This document shows positions 8,338-17,152 of a stretch of DNA of 64,000 bases, in pieces (within the stretch, counting starts at the first letter, position 1; the number at the start of each line of letters is the position of its first letter). A model generated the notes under the pieces. That model was given only the letters and a program-made list of their open reading frames with translations. It was not told the DNA's origin and ran no database searches. This DNA is from JBQTII01 sp052387905. GTDB lineage: Bacteria > Actinomycetota > Actinomycetes > Sporichthyales > Sporichthyaceae. Position numbers and translations under genes: made by a program. The stretch spans positions 70,436-134,435 of the forward strand of contig JBQTIR010000013.1 of assembly GCA_052387905.1 (NCBI GenBank), written 5' to 3'.

Positions 8338-8898
8338 TTAGTCCCGCGCGTCGAGGATGTCCGCCACCGACAACTCCACGGCCGCGTAGGGCAGGGTGAT
8401 GCGCCCGCCCGCGGGCACACTCGTGCGGGTGCGGTAGCCGGCCTCGCCCGGGTCGGTGAAGACCTCGATGCCGCCGCGATGCACGACCCAGTACTGCGGG
8501 TAATAACCGGCCGCGTAGATGCGGGACTTGATGTGCACGTCGGCCGCAAAGGAGGAATCCGCCACTTCCACGACGAGGGCGACATCTGCGGGGTTAGGGC
8601 GATTCAGGCGTTTAGTCGTACCCAGGACGGCGACCGGTGGGGAGCCTCGCCGCAGCACCCACACGTCCGGGTCCGGCAGGGAACCCCCCGACGGGAGCGC
8701 GGCAGACGTGGTCTGCCACCCCTCTACCCACAGCAGGCGCGCGAGATTCGCGGCGACGAGACCGTGCCATGGACCGATGACCACCGGCCACACCTCTCCC
8801 TGGACGAGCTCGACGCGGCGATTGGCGAAGACCCCGGCCTCCCAAGCGCGGATGAAGGACTCCTCGTCCCACGTCCAGATCTCGGGAGCAGTGCTCAT
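8338..8898 (-). CDS. Uma2 family putative restriction-endonuclease-like protein
   Basis: A 186-residue protein of the Uma2/DUF820 family, which has a PD-(D/E)XK nuclease fold. The visible pattern is VELVQGEVWPV (about residues 29-39), LPDPDVWVLRR (74-84), then VALVVEVADSSFAADVHIKSRIYAAGYYPQYWVV (about 105-138). The Asp in PDPDVWV, Glu in VVEVADSS and the Lys in IKSRIY are the expected catalytic acid-acid-Lys set. The family is abundant in cyanobacteria and actinobacteria and its biological role is unclear. The gene is on the same strand as mazEF, 80 nt upstream of the antitoxin start, but has its own promoter. Confidence 0.87.
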   Translation of the reverse strand: MSTAPEIWTWDEESFIRAWEAGVFANRRVELVQGEVWPVVIGPWHGLVAANLARLLWVEGWQTTSAALPSGGSLPDPDVWVLRRGSPPVAVLGTTKRLNRPNPADVALVVEVADSSFAADVHIKSRIYAAGYYPQYWVVHRGGIEVFTDPGEAGYRTRTSVPAGGRITLPYAAVELSVADILDARD

Positions 8899-8904
8899 GG
8901 CGGC

Positions 8905-8910
8905 AGTCTA
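8905..8910 (-). promoter_or_regulatory. -10 box for leaderless Uma2 transcript
   Basis: Minus-strand TAGACT followed by 6 nt (GCCGCC) and the ATG start at 8898. Spacing fits transcription starting at the A of ATG. Confidence 0.55.
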
Positions 8911-8980
8911 GATCTCTCGCGAACGACCGCTGGGGATGATCTTCACCGCGAATTGGGCGGCGTTGGGGACCCGGCCCGGC

Positions 8981-9009
8981 TAACCTGGGAGCGGTACGAC
9001 TCCGTACCG
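8981..9009 (+). promoter_or_regulatory. MMPL gene promoter with inverted repeat at the transcription start
   Basis: TAACCT at 8981-8986 fits a -10 box and predicts a start near 8993. A perfect 7-bp inverted repeat with a 4-nt spacer, CGGTACG-actc-CGTACCG, occupies 8992-9009, exactly at that start. It could be a repressor operator (TetR-type size) or a hairpin at the 5' end of the mRNA. The GGGGAGGG ribosome binding site follows at 9012. Confidence 0.5.
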
Positions 9010-9024
9010 TCGGGGAGGGTTCTC

Positions 9025-11247
9025 GTGGTTCGGCTTGCTCAATTCGTCCTGCGCCATCGGCGCCTGGTGATGCTCACGTGGGTTCTGCTCCTTGTCGCCG
9101 GGGCCGTCGCGGCGAGCAAGGTCCCCGATCGGCTCACCATCGACTTCTCGCTGCCCGGTCAGCCCGGGTACGAGACCTCCAAGCAGATCCTGGACCGCTA
9201 CGGCAACGGCGGACCGACGTCGAACTCCCCGACGATCGTGGTCGCAACCGTGCCGGAGGGCACCACGGTCTATGACCGGATCGGCGAGATCACCCCGGTC
9301 TTCGACCAGGTCGTCGCGACGCTGCCGTCCTCGCGACTGGTGGACGTCACCCAGACCAAGGACCCGGTCTTCGTCACCGACGACCGGCGCACCACCTTCG
9401 CGTTGGTGTATCCGAAGGAATTCGAAAGCTTCGCCGACGCGCTGCCCGACCTCGCGATCCGCCCGCTCCTGGCAGAGGCAGAAGCGGCCAGCGGCATCGA
9501 CTGGACGATCACCGGCTACGGCACCCTGGCCTCCGGCGAGGTCGACGAGGCCGAGGAACCGAGCCTGCTGCTGGACACCCTCGTCGGCGGTCTGGGCGCG
9601 CTGGCGGTGCTGCTGTTCCTGTTCGCCTCGTTCCTGGCCTTCGTGCCGCTGTTGATCGCCGCGGTCTCGATCCTGACCACGTTCCTCGCGGTTCTGATGG
9701 CCAGTTACGTGATCGACGTCAGCTTCGTCGTGCAGTTCCTCATCGCGCTGATCGGCCTCGGCGTGGCGATCGACTACTCGCTGCTGCTGGTCAACCGTTG
9801 GCGCGAGGAGCGCGCCCACGGCCGCGACAACCACGACGCGGTGGTGGTGGCGATGCAGTACGCCGGCCATGCCGTCGTCGCCAGCGCCGGCACCGTGGCG
9901 ATCAGCCTGTGTGCGCTGCTCGTCATCCCGGTTCCGCTGCTGCAGAGCATGGGTATCGCGGGGATGTTGATTCCGGTGATCAGCGCCCTGGTGGTCTGCA
10001 CCCTGCTTCCCGCCCTGCTCGGCGGCATCGGCCCGCGCGTGGACTGGCCGCGGATCCGGCACGAGGAGAAGCCCTCGCGGGGCTGGTCGGCCTGGGCGCG
10101 AGGGGTGGTGAGGGCCCGCTGGATCGCCGCGGGCGTCGCGCTGCTCGGCCTGGGGGCGCTGCTCGTCCCGATCTTTGGCATCAACATCGGACAAGCGCGT
10201 ACGGAGTCCCTCGCGAGCACGGGAACGGCGTTCACCAGTCTGAACACCCTGCGCGATGGCGGCGTGCCGGCCGGCGTCGTGTCCCCGATGGAGGTCCTGA
10301 TCACCGGCCCGCAGGCAGCAGCCTCCGCCGACAAGGTGGTCGCGGCCGCGACGAAGGTCCCCGGGATCGCGGCGGCCTTCGCACCGGACAACGCGGTGTG
10401 GCGGGTGGGTGACGCGGTTCTCGTCGACGTCATCCCGGCGGCGGAGACCGTCGATTCGGAGGCCGCGGGCATCGTCGATGACCTGGACCTGGCGCTGGCC
10501 GGTATCCCCGGCGTGGTCGGGATCTCCGGGGCCGGTCCGACGATCCAGGACTACATCAACGCGGTCTACAAGAATTTTCCGTACACGCTCGCCTTGATCG
10601 CGCTGGTGACCTACATCCTGCTGGTGCGCACGTTCCGCTCGGTCCTGCTGCCGCTCAAGGCGGTGCTGCTCAACATCGTCTCCGTGGGCGCCACCTTCGG
10701 GGCCACGGTGCTGTTCTGGCAGGAGGGCTTCGGCTCGGAGCAGTTCTTCGGCATCGAGGCGACCGGTGCGGTGACCTTCTGGCTGCCGCTGCTGATCTTC
10801 GCGTTCTTGTTCGGACTGTCGATGGACTACGAGGTCTTCATCCTGGCCCGGATGCGCGAGGAGTACGACCGCACCGGCAACACCGACATCGCCGTCGTCG
10901 AAGGGCTCGCGCGCACCGGACGGCTGGTCACCGGGGCGGCGTTGATCCTGTTCCTGTCCTTCGTCGCGCTCGCGTCCTCACCGGGCACCGACATCAAGGT
11001 GTTCGCGACCGCCCTGGGCATCGGGATCCTGCTCGACGCGACGATCGTGCGCGCCCTGTTGGTGCCCGCGCTGGTGTCGCTGTTCGGGCGCTGGAACTGG
11101 TACCTGCCGGTCTGGGTAGCCCGGATCCTGCGCGTCGAACCGCACGCCGCGATCCCGGAGATCGCCCGTGCGGGCGTGATCACCTCCCGGCCGGTGGACC
11201 CGGACGGGATCGTCGCGCCGTGGGCGGACAGCACCCGACGTTTCTGA
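9025..11247 (+). CDS. MMPL family (RND superfamily) transporter
   Basis: A 740-residue membrane exporter. The GTG at 9025 is chosen for the GGAGG 6 nt upstream and the first helix at about residues 13-33. Helix 1 is followed by an extracellular loop (about 35-190), helices 2-6 with IDYSLLLVNRWREER (about 250-264), a cytoplasmic linker, helix 7, a second extracellular loop, and a second helix bundle with MDYEVFILARMREEY (about 599-613). The duplicated MMPL domain and paired Asp-Tyr motifs, which carry protons, are typical. Family members export lipids, siderophores or drugs using proton motive force; the cargo here is unknown. An inverted repeat at its promoter suggests dedicated control. Confidence 0.9.
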   Translation: MVRLAQFVLRHRRLVMLTWVLLLVAGAVAASKVPDRLTIDFSLPGQPGYETSKQILDRYGNGGPTSNSPTIVVATVPEGTTVYDRIGEITPVFDQVVATLPSSRLVDVTQTKDPVFVTDDRRTTFALVYPKEFESFADALPDLAIRPLLAEAEAASGIDWTITGYGTLASGEVDEAEEPSLLLDTLVGGLGALAVLLFLFASFLAFVPLLIAAVSILTTFLAVLMASYVIDVSFVVQFLIALIGLGVAIDYSLLLVNRWREERAHGRDNHDAVVVAMQYAGHAVVASAGTVAISLCALLVIPVPLLQSMGIAGMLIPVISALVVCTLLPALLGGIGPRVDWPRIRHEEKPSRGWSAWARGVVRARWIAAGVALLGLGALLVPIFGINIGQARTESLASTGTAFTSLNTLRDGGVPAGVVSPMEVLITGPQAAASADKVVAAATKVPGIAAAFAPDNAVWRVGDAVLVDVIPAAETVDSEAAGIVDDLDLALAGIPGVVGISGAGPTIQDYINAVYKNFPYTLALIALVTYILLVRTFRSVLLPLKAVLLNIVSVGATFGATVLFWQEGFGSEQFFGIEATGAVTFWLPLLIFAFLFGLSMDYEVFILARMREEYDRTGNTDIAVVEGLARTGRLVTGAALILFLSFVALASSPGTDIKVFATALGIGILLDATIVRALLVPALVSLFGRWNWYLPVWVARILRVEPHAAIPEIARAGVITSRPVDPDGIVAPWADSTRRF

Positions 11248-11345
11248 CCCGTGCAGCGTCTGAGAATCGGAGCGGAGCTCGGGGTGCCGGTGCCCCACGC
11301 CAAGGGCGCGGGCCGCTCGCTGTCAGCAACCGTGCGCAGGCTCGG

Positions 11346-11351
11346 TAGGCT
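11346..11351 (+). promoter_or_regulatory. Candidate -10 box of ppdK
   Basis: TAGGCT matches TANNNT and would give a start near 11358 and a leader of about 63 nt before the ppdK GTG. A clear -35 was not found, so this is tentative. Confidence 0.35.
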
Positions 11352-11420
11352 GCGGGGTCGGCGCGGGGCGCCGGGGGACCTGATTCAGGACTGAGTTTGA
11401 GCCGTAGGGAGTACAGGGCC

Positions 11421-14126
11421 GTGCCGAAGTTCGTCTACGACTTCACCGAGGGTGACCGGGACCAGAAGGACCTGTTGGGCGGCAAGGGCGCCAACTTGTC
11501 CGAGATGACCAAGCTCGGTCTACCGGTACCTCCCGGGTTCGTGATCACCACCGAGTCCTGCAAGGCCTACCTCGCCACCGGTTCGGCGCCGTCCGAGCTG
11601 CAGGCTCAGGTCAGCGAGCAACTGACCCGGCTGGAGGCCAAGATGGGCAAGGCGCTGGGCCAGGCCGACGACCCGCTGCTGGTCTCGGTGCGCTCGGGCG
11701 CGAAGTTCTCGATGCCCGGGATGATGGAGACCGTCCTGAACATCGGCCTCAACGACGAGTCCGTCGTGGGCCTGGCGAAACAGTCCAGCAACGACCGCTT
11801 CGCGTGGGACTCCTACCGCCGCCTGCTGCAGATGTTCGGTAAGACCGTGCTGCACATCGAGGGCGAGCACTTCGAGGACGTCCTGGACGCGGCGAAGAAG
11901 GCCAAGAACACCACCGCCGATCTCGACCTGGACGCCGCCGACCTGCAGGGCATCGTCGCGGCGTTCAAGGCGATCATCCGCGAGCAGACCGGCACCGACT
12001 TCCCGCAGGACCCGCGGGCGCAGCTCGACGCGGCCGTCTATGCGGTGTTCAACTCCTGGAACGCCCCGCGCGCGATCCTCTACCGCCGCCAGGAGCGCAT
12101 CCCGGCCGACCTGGGCACCGCGGTCAACGTGCAGACGATGGTGTTCGGCAACCTCGGCATGGACTCGGGTACGGGCGTCTGCTTCACCCGGGACCCGGGC
12201 ACCGGCCAGATCGGCCTGTACGGGGACTACCTGGAGAACGCGCAGGGCGAGGATGTCGTCGCCGGCATCCGCAACACGCTGCCGCTGCAGGACCTCGAGC
12301 GCATCGACAAGGCCGCGTTCGACCAGCTGGTCGCGATCATGAGTCAGCTGGAGACGCACTACAAGGACCTGTGCGACATCGAGTTCACGATCGAGCGCGG
12401 CAAGCTGTGGATGCTGCAGACCCGCGTCGGCAAGCGCACCGCGGGCGCGGCGTTCCGGATCGCGACCCAGCTCGTCGACCAGGGCCTGATCGGCCTGGAC
12501 GAGGCACTGCAGCGGGTGACGGGTGCTCAGCTGACGCAGCTGATGTTCCCCAAGTTCGACACCAGCGCCAACCCCAAGCGGATCACCAAGGGCATGAACG
12601 CCTCCCCGGGTGCCGCGGTGGGGCGCGCCGTGTTCTCCTCACCCGAGGCCGTGGTGTGGGCCGAGCGCGGCGAGGCCGTCATCCTGGTGCGCCGCGAGAC
12701 CAACCCCGATGACCTCGAGGGCATGATCGCCGCCCAGGGCATCCTGACCAGCCGCGGGGGCAAGACCAGCCACGCCGCCGTCGTTGCCCGCGGCATGGGC
12801 AAGACCTGTGTGTGCGGCGCCGAGGAACTCGAGGTCGACACCAAGGCCCGCACGATCACCGCCCCCGGCGGCGTGATCATCCGCGAGGGCGACGTGCTCT
12901 CGATCGACGGCTCCTCCGGTGCGGTCTACCTCGGTGAGGTGCCCGTGCAGCCGAGCCCGGTCGTGGAGTACTTCGAGGGGCGTCTGGCCCCCGAGGGTGC
13001 GGACGATCTGGTCAAGGCCGTGCACCGCCTGATCACCCACGCCGATGCGGCCCGCATCATGAACGTGCGTACCAATGCCGACACCCCCGAGGACTCCCAG
13101 CGGGCCCGCCGGATGGGCGCCGAGGGCATCGGGCTGTGCCGCACCGAGCACATGTTCCTCGGCGACCGTGCGATCCACGTCGAGAAGCTGATTCTGAGCA
13201 ACTCCGACGCCGACCGCCTCGCCGCGCTGGGCGCCCTCGCGCCGCTGCAGCGCCAGGACTTCCTGGAGATCTTCGAGGCGATGGACGGCCTGCCGGTGAC
13301 GGTGCGTCTGATCGACCCGCCGCTGCATGAGTTCCTGCCCAACATCACCGAGCTCGCGGTCAAGGTCGCGGTCGCGCAGGCGACAGGCGCGGGCTCGGGC
13401 CCGGAGTTCGAACGGGATTCGGCACTGCTCACCGCCGTCAACCGCCTGCACGAGTCCAACCCGATGCTGGGTCTGCGCGGTGTGCGCCTCGGCGTCGTCA
13501 TTCCCGGCCTGTTCGGCATGCAGGTCCGCGCGATCGCCGAGGCGGCCGCGGAGCGCAAGCAGGCCGGTGCCAATCCGCTGCCGGAGATCATGATCCCGCT
13601 CGTGGGTGCCGTCCAGGAGCTCGAGCTGATGCGCGAGGAGTCTGAGGCCGTGCTGGCCGAGGTGTCGGCCGCCACCGGCGTGGACCTGTCCTTCATCCCG
13701 ATCGGCACCATGATCGAGCTTCCGCGCGCGGCCGTGACGGCGGGTCAGATCGCGGAGGCCGCGGACTTCTTCTCCTACGGCACCAACGACCTCACCCAGA
13801 CGACGTGTGGCTTCTCCCGCGACGACGTCGAGGCCGCCTTCTTCACCCAGTACCTGGAGAAGGGCATCTTCGGGGTCTCCCCGTTCGAGTCCCTCGACCG
13901 CGAGGGTGTGGGCCGGCTCGTGCGGATCGCCTCCGAGGAAGGGCGCATCACCAAGCCCGGTCTCAAGCTCGGCGTCTGCGGCGAGCACGGTGGTGACCCG
14001 GATTCGATCCACTTCTTCCACGAGGTCGGGCTGAACTACGTCTCCTGCTCGCCGTTCCGGGTCCCGGTGGCGCGCCTGGAAGCCGGCCGTGCTGCCAGCG
14101 GCGCCGCCGGCAGCGACAGCCGCTGA
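11421..14126 (+). CDS. ppdK: Pyruvate, phosphate dikinase
   Basis: A 901-residue enzyme interconverting pyruvate + ATP + phosphate with PEP + AMP + pyrophosphate. The N-terminal ATP-grasp begins KFVYDFTEGD and LLGGKGANLSEM (about residues 3-30), with FSMPGMMETVLNIG near 95. The swivelling phosphohistidine domain has GGKTSHAAVVARGMG with catalytic His at residue 451. The C-terminal PEP-binding TIM barrel carries GTNDLTQTTCGFSRDD and the Cys of LGVCGEHGGDP. Length and domain order are normal for bacterial PPDK. The GTG at 11421 is preferred over an upstream TTG because it has a purine-rich AGGGAG leader and matches the family N-terminus. Confidence 0.97.
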   Translation: MPKFVYDFTEGDRDQKDLLGGKGANLSEMTKLGLPVPPGFVITTESCKAYLATGSAPSELQAQVSEQLTRLEAKMGKALGQADDPLLVSVRSGAKFSMPGMMETVLNIGLNDESVVGLAKQSSNDRFAWDSYRRLLQMFGKTVLHIEGEHFEDVLDAAKKAKNTTADLDLDAADLQGIVAAFKAIIREQTGTDFPQDPRAQLDAAVYAVFNSWNAPRAILYRRQERIPADLGTAVNVQTMVFGNLGMDSGTGVCFTRDPGTGQIGLYGDYLENAQGEDVVAGIRNTLPLQDLERIDKAAFDQLVAIMSQLETHYKDLCDIEFTIERGKLWMLQTRVGKRTAGAAFRIATQLVDQGLIGLDEALQRVTGAQLTQLMFPKFDTSANPKRITKGMNASPGAAVGRAVFSSPEAVVWAERGEAVILVRRETNPDDLEGMIAAQGILTSRGGKTSHAAVVARGMGKTCVCGAEELEVDTKARTITAPGGVIIREGDVLSIDGSSGAVYLGEVPVQPSPVVEYFEGRLAPEGADDLVKAVHRLITHADAARIMNVRTNADTPEDSQRARRMGAEGIGLCRTEHMFLGDRAIHVEKLILSNSDADRLAALGALAPLQRQDFLEIFEAMDGLPVTVRLIDPPLHEFLPNITELAVKVAVAQATGAGSGPEFERDSALLTAVNRLHESNPMLGLRGVRLGVVIPGLFGMQVRAIAEAAAERKQAGANPLPEIMIPLVGAVQELELMREESEAVLAEVSAATGVDLSFIPIGTMIELPRAAVTAGQIAEAADFFSYGTNDLTQTTCGFSRDDVEAAFFTQYLEKGIFGVSPFESLDREGVGRLVRIASEEGRITKPGLKLGVCGEHGGDPDSIHFFHEVGLNYVSCSPFRVPVARLEAGRAASGAAGSDSR

Positions 14127-14136
14127 ACAATCGTTG

Positions 14137-14178
14137 CGTCCGAAGTAGCGGCTGCTATAGCGACCACTTCTTCGGACG
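14137..14178 (+). terminator. Hairpin between ppdK and the sulfotransferase gene
   Basis: CGTCCGAAG (14137-14145) and CTTCGGACG (14170-14178) form a perfect 9-bp stem around a 24-nt loop, starting 10 nt after the ppdK stop. There is no T-tract, as usual in high-GC actinobacteria, so it may end transcription or protect the ppdK mRNA 3' end. Confidence 0.5.
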
Positions 14179-14208
14179 TCCCGCACGATGTGGTGGCAGG
14201 GAGACGCG

Positions 14209-15207
14209 GTGACCTCACACAGGCCGATCTTTCTGGTCGGCTGTCCGCGGTCAGGAACGACGCTGCTGCAGCTGATGCTGCACGCCCATCCCCGCCTCGC
14301 GGTACCGCCGGAGAACCGCTACGTGCTCCCGGCGTACTACGACCGGGCGCAGTTCGGTGACCTGACCGAGGCCGCGAACCGGGCGAAGCTCGCCGCGTTC
14401 GTGACGGGCAAGAAGTCGTTGTTCAAAGACTTCGGGCTCGAGGGCAAGGCGGTGCGCAAGGCGATCGCGGACGGCCCGCCGACGCTGGGGTCCGGCCTGG
14501 AGATCGTCATGCGGTCCTTCGCCGACGCCAGTGGCGCGGCCCGCTGGTGCGACAAGCGCCCGATGTACGTGCGCCATGTGCGGATCCTACAGCGCATGTT
14601 CCCCGACGCGCAGTTCATTCACCTGATCCGCGACGGTCGGGCCTGTGCGTCCTCGCTCATGCGGATGCCGTGGTTCGACGGTGACCTTGGCCGGGCGATC
14701 GGCACCTGGACACTGGCCATGGAGTACGCCGACCGGGCCCGGCGGCGCCTGGACCCGGACAGCTGGTTCGACCTGCACTACGAGAAGTTGCTCACCGAGC
14801 CCGAGTTCCACCTGCGCCGGCTCTGTGCCTTTCTCGGCGAGGATTTCGATGCCGCGATGCTCGATCCGGGGGAGGTCAAGGATTCCCTGGTGCCGGAACG
14901 CAAGTCCTGGCACGACAACACCGCCGGACCGATCACGACGGACCGCGTCGAGTCCTGGCAGCGTGAGCTCTCCGCCCCCGACATCCGCTTCGTCAACGAT
15001 GTCGCGGGGCGCCGGCTGCGGGCCCAGGGCTACGTCGTGGAGAGCGCAGGCCAGCGGGACACCGCCCGGCTGGCCCGCTATGCCGCCGCGCACGCCCGGC
15101 GGTGGGCCGGTCTGGCCCGCACCGAGGCCGCGGACCAGCTGGTGATCCGCCGCGGCGAGCCGGCGGTGGCCAGCCTCTTCACCGAGGCCCAACGCGCTTC
15201 CCGTTAG
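14209..15207 (+). CDS. Sulfotransferase
   Basis: A 332-residue PAPS-dependent sulfotransferase. The 5'-phosphosulfate loop is FLVGCPRSGTTLLQLML (about residues 8-24). The 3'-phosphate site is FIHLIRDGRACASSL (about 138-152), and DLHYEKLLTEPE with LCAFLGEDFD follows as in the Sulfotransfer_3 family. I chose the GTG at 14209, preceded by GGCAGGGAGA, over the ATG at 14188 because the P-loop then falls at the normal distance. The acceptor (lipid, sugar or small molecule) cannot be read from the sequence. It stands between the ppdK hairpin and dgt; its stop overlaps the likely dgt -10 box. Confidence 0.85.
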   Translation: MTSHRPIFLVGCPRSGTTLLQLMLHAHPRLAVPPENRYVLPAYYDRAQFGDLTEAANRAKLAAFVTGKKSLFKDFGLEGKAVRKAIADGPPTLGSGLEIVMRSFADASGAARWCDKRPMYVRHVRILQRMFPDAQFIHLIRDGRACASSLMRMPWFDGDLGRAIGTWTLAMEYADRARRRLDPDSWFDLHYEKLLTEPEFHLRRLCAFLGEDFDAAMLDPGEVKDSLVPERKSWHDNTAGPITTDRVESWQRELSAPDIRFVNDVAGRRLRAQGYVVESAGQRDTARLARYAAAHARRWAGLARTEAADQLVIRRGEPAVASLFTEAQRASR

Positions 15208-15210
15208 CGT
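15205..15210 (+). promoter_or_regulatory. Candidate -10 box of dgt
   Basis: TAGCGT, overlapping the TAG stop of the sulfotransferase gene, ends 8 nt before the dgt ATG. With no ribosome binding site, a leaderless or nearly leaderless transcript is likely. Confidence 0.45.
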
Positions 15211-15218
15211 TGGCACCG

Positions 15219-16460
15219 ATGGAGCGCGACGAGGGGTCCGGGCCGGGATATTCGGCGTCCGACCGGCGGCGGTGGGTCGACGAGCCGCCCAAGCGGACCG
15301 GACGTAGTGCCTTCGCCCGGGACCGCGCCCGGGTACTGCATGCCGCGGCGCTGCGTCGCCTCGCCGCCAAGACCCAGGTTGTCGAGCCGGGCAGTGACGA
15401 CTTCGCCCGCAACCGGCTCACCCACTCCCTGGAGGTTGGCCAGATCGGCCGCGAGCTCGGATCCTGGTTGGGGGCCGACGCCGACCTGGTCGAGGCCGCG
15501 TGTCTGGCCCACGACCTCGGCCATCCGCCGTTCGGGCACAACGGCGAACACGCCCTGGACGCCGCGGCGGCTTCCTGTGGCGGCTTCGAGGGCAACGCCC
15601 AGACCTTGCGGGTGCTGACCCGGCTGGAGGGCAAGGCCTTCGACGCCGACGGGCGCAGCGTCGGGCTGAACCTCACGCTGGCCACCCTGGACGCCACCGT
15701 GAAGTACCCGTGGGAGCGGCGCGAGGGCACCCGAAAGTTCGGGTGCTACGCCGATGACGCGGCGGTGTTCGCCTGGTTGCGGGACGGGCGCTCCGATGCC
15801 CGGCGTTGCCTCGAGGCCCAGGTCATGGACTTCGCCGACGATGTGGCCTACTCCGTCCACGACGTCGAGGACGGCATTCAAGCCGGAGCAATCGATCTCG
15901 CGGTCCTGGGATCGGCGACCGACCGCGCACATCTCGCCGAGCTCGCCCGGAACGCGTTCGTCCCCGATCTGGACCCGGGCGAGATCGACGCCGCCGCTGC
16001 GGCGTTATCCGCGTTGCCATGGTGGCCCGCCGCGCCGGACCGCACCCGCCGGGGCCTCGCGGCGCTGAAGAACATGACCAGTCAGTTGATCAGCCGGTTC
16101 TGCCTCGCCGCGGAATCCACGACCCGCTCGCTGCACCCCGACGGCCCGCTGACGCGCTACACCGCGGACCTGGTCGTGCCTCGTGCCACCACTGTCGAGG
16201 TCGCGCTGCTCAAGGCAGTCGCCACCCGCTACATGATGCACACCGACCTGCGGGTGAGCATCCAGGCCCGTGAGCGCGAACTGGTCGCCGAACTTGTCGC
16301 AGTCCTCCTCGCCGGCGCGCCCGGGAGTCTGGATCCCGCGTTCGCCTTCGACTTCGACGAAGCCACGAAAGACGAGGCGCGCCTGCGGGTGGTGCTGGAT
16401 CAGGTGGCCTCGCTCTCGGACACCTCGGCGCTCGCTATGCACGCGAAGATCTGCCGATGA
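15219..16460 (+). CDS. dgt: Deoxyguanosine triphosphate triphosphohydrolase-like protein
   Basis: A 413-residue HD-domain enzyme that removes triphosphate from dGTP or other dNTPs. The N-terminus YSASDRRRWVDEPPKR and FARDRARVLHAAALRRLAAK are typical. Metal ligands appear in NRLTHSLEVGQIGRELG and CLAHDLGHPPFGHNGE (about residues 64-115), and MDFADDVAYSVHDVEDG (about 203-219) supplies the last Asp. Length is normal for the short dGTPase class found upstream of dnaG in many actinobacteria. The stop overlaps the following gene by 4 nt (ATGA), indicating coupled translation. It belongs to dNTP pool control. Confidence 0.93.
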   Translation: MERDEGSGPGYSASDRRRWVDEPPKRTGRSAFARDRARVLHAAALRRLAAKTQVVEPGSDDFARNRLTHSLEVGQIGRELGSWLGADADLVEAACLAHDLGHPPFGHNGEHALDAAAASCGGFEGNAQTLRVLTRLEGKAFDADGRSVGLNLTLATLDATVKYPWERREGTRKFGCYADDAAVFAWLRDGRSDARRCLEAQVMDFADDVAYSVHDVEDGIQAGAIDLAVLGSATDRAHLAELARNAFVPDLDPGEIDAAAAALSALPWWPAAPDRTRRGLAALKNMTSQLISRFCLAAESTTRSLHPDGPLTRYTADLVVPRATTVEVALLKAVATRYMMHTDLRVSIQARERELVAELVAVLLAGAPGSLDPAFAFDFDEATKDEARLRVVLDQVASLSDTSALAMHAKICR

Positions 16461-17149
16461 CTGTCCTGGCCGGCGCGGTCTGCCCACATCCGCCGCTGCT
16501 GGTACCCGAGGTGGCTTCCGGTGCGGCGGTGGAACTCGATGAGCTGCGCACAGCCTGCGACGCCGCGGTCGCCGCGGGCCTTGCGGCCGGGCCGGAGCGG
16601 GTCATCGTGGTGGGAGGCGGTGGCGGGACCCAGCGCTGGCCAAACGAAAGTCCCGGTGCGCTCGCAGGCTTCGGGATCGCCGGTTTCGGTCCGCCGGGGG
16701 ACCTGCCGCTGTCCTTGACCATCGGGCGCTGGCTGCTGTGGCGCGCAGGCTGGACCGGACCGGTGGAACTGCAGAGCGTGGGGCCGCAGACCTCCGCGGC
16801 GGCGTGTGCGGAACTGGGCGTCGCCCTCGGTGCCGGTACGCCGGCGTTTCTGCTCGCGATGGGCGACGGGTCCGCGCGGCGCTCGCTGGCTGCGCCCGGG
16901 CACCTCGATACGCGGGCCGAAGACTTCGACGCCGACGTGGCCAAGGCTCTGGCCGGCGCCGACGTCGAAGCATTGCTCGCCGTGGACCCGGTGTTGGCCG
17001 GCGCGTTGTTGGCTACCGGGCGCCCCGCCTGGCAGGTGCTGGCGGGAGCGGTGGGGGTCACACCTGCGCAGTGGCGAGGCGAACTGGGTTACGACGCCGC
17101 CCCATACGGGGTGGGGTACTTCGTCGCGTCGCTCGCCCCAGGGGATTAA
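16457..17149 (+). CDS. Class III extradiol dioxygenase LigB-like protein
   Basis: A 230-residue protein beginning MTVLAGAVCPHPPLLVPEV, the conserved start of actinobacterial LigB-like (class III extradiol ring-cleavage dioxygenase subunit B) proteins found near miaA. HPPLL supplies one potential iron ligand, but I see no complete second His/Glu set; a QRWP motif stands where substrate-binding residues occur in true dioxygenases. It ends GYDAAPYGVGYFVASL as its relatives do. Enzymatic activity is therefore uncertain. It overlaps dgt by 4 nt and is convergent with the following minus-strand gene. Confidence 0.72.
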   Translation: MTVLAGAVCPHPPLLVPEVASGAAVELDELRTACDAAVAAGLAAGPERVIVVGGGGGTQRWPNESPGALAGFGIAGFGPPGDLPLSLTIGRWLLWRAGWTGPVELQSVGPQTSAAACAELGVALGAGTPAFLLAMGDGSARRSLAAPGHLDTRAEDFDADVAKALAGADVEALLAVDPVLAGALLATGRPAWQVLAGAVGVTPAQWRGELGYDAAPYGVGYFVASLAPGD

Positions 17150-17152
17150 TCG

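Noticed and set aside
8242..9024. Long in-frame extension upstream of the MMPL gene.
   Set aside because: It runs opposite the Uma2 gene and past a good ribosome binding site at 9014; composition is that of an antisense frame.
12639..14186. 515-codon frame antisense to ppdK.
   Set aside because: Shadow of a fully conserved PPDK gene; no recognizable motif.
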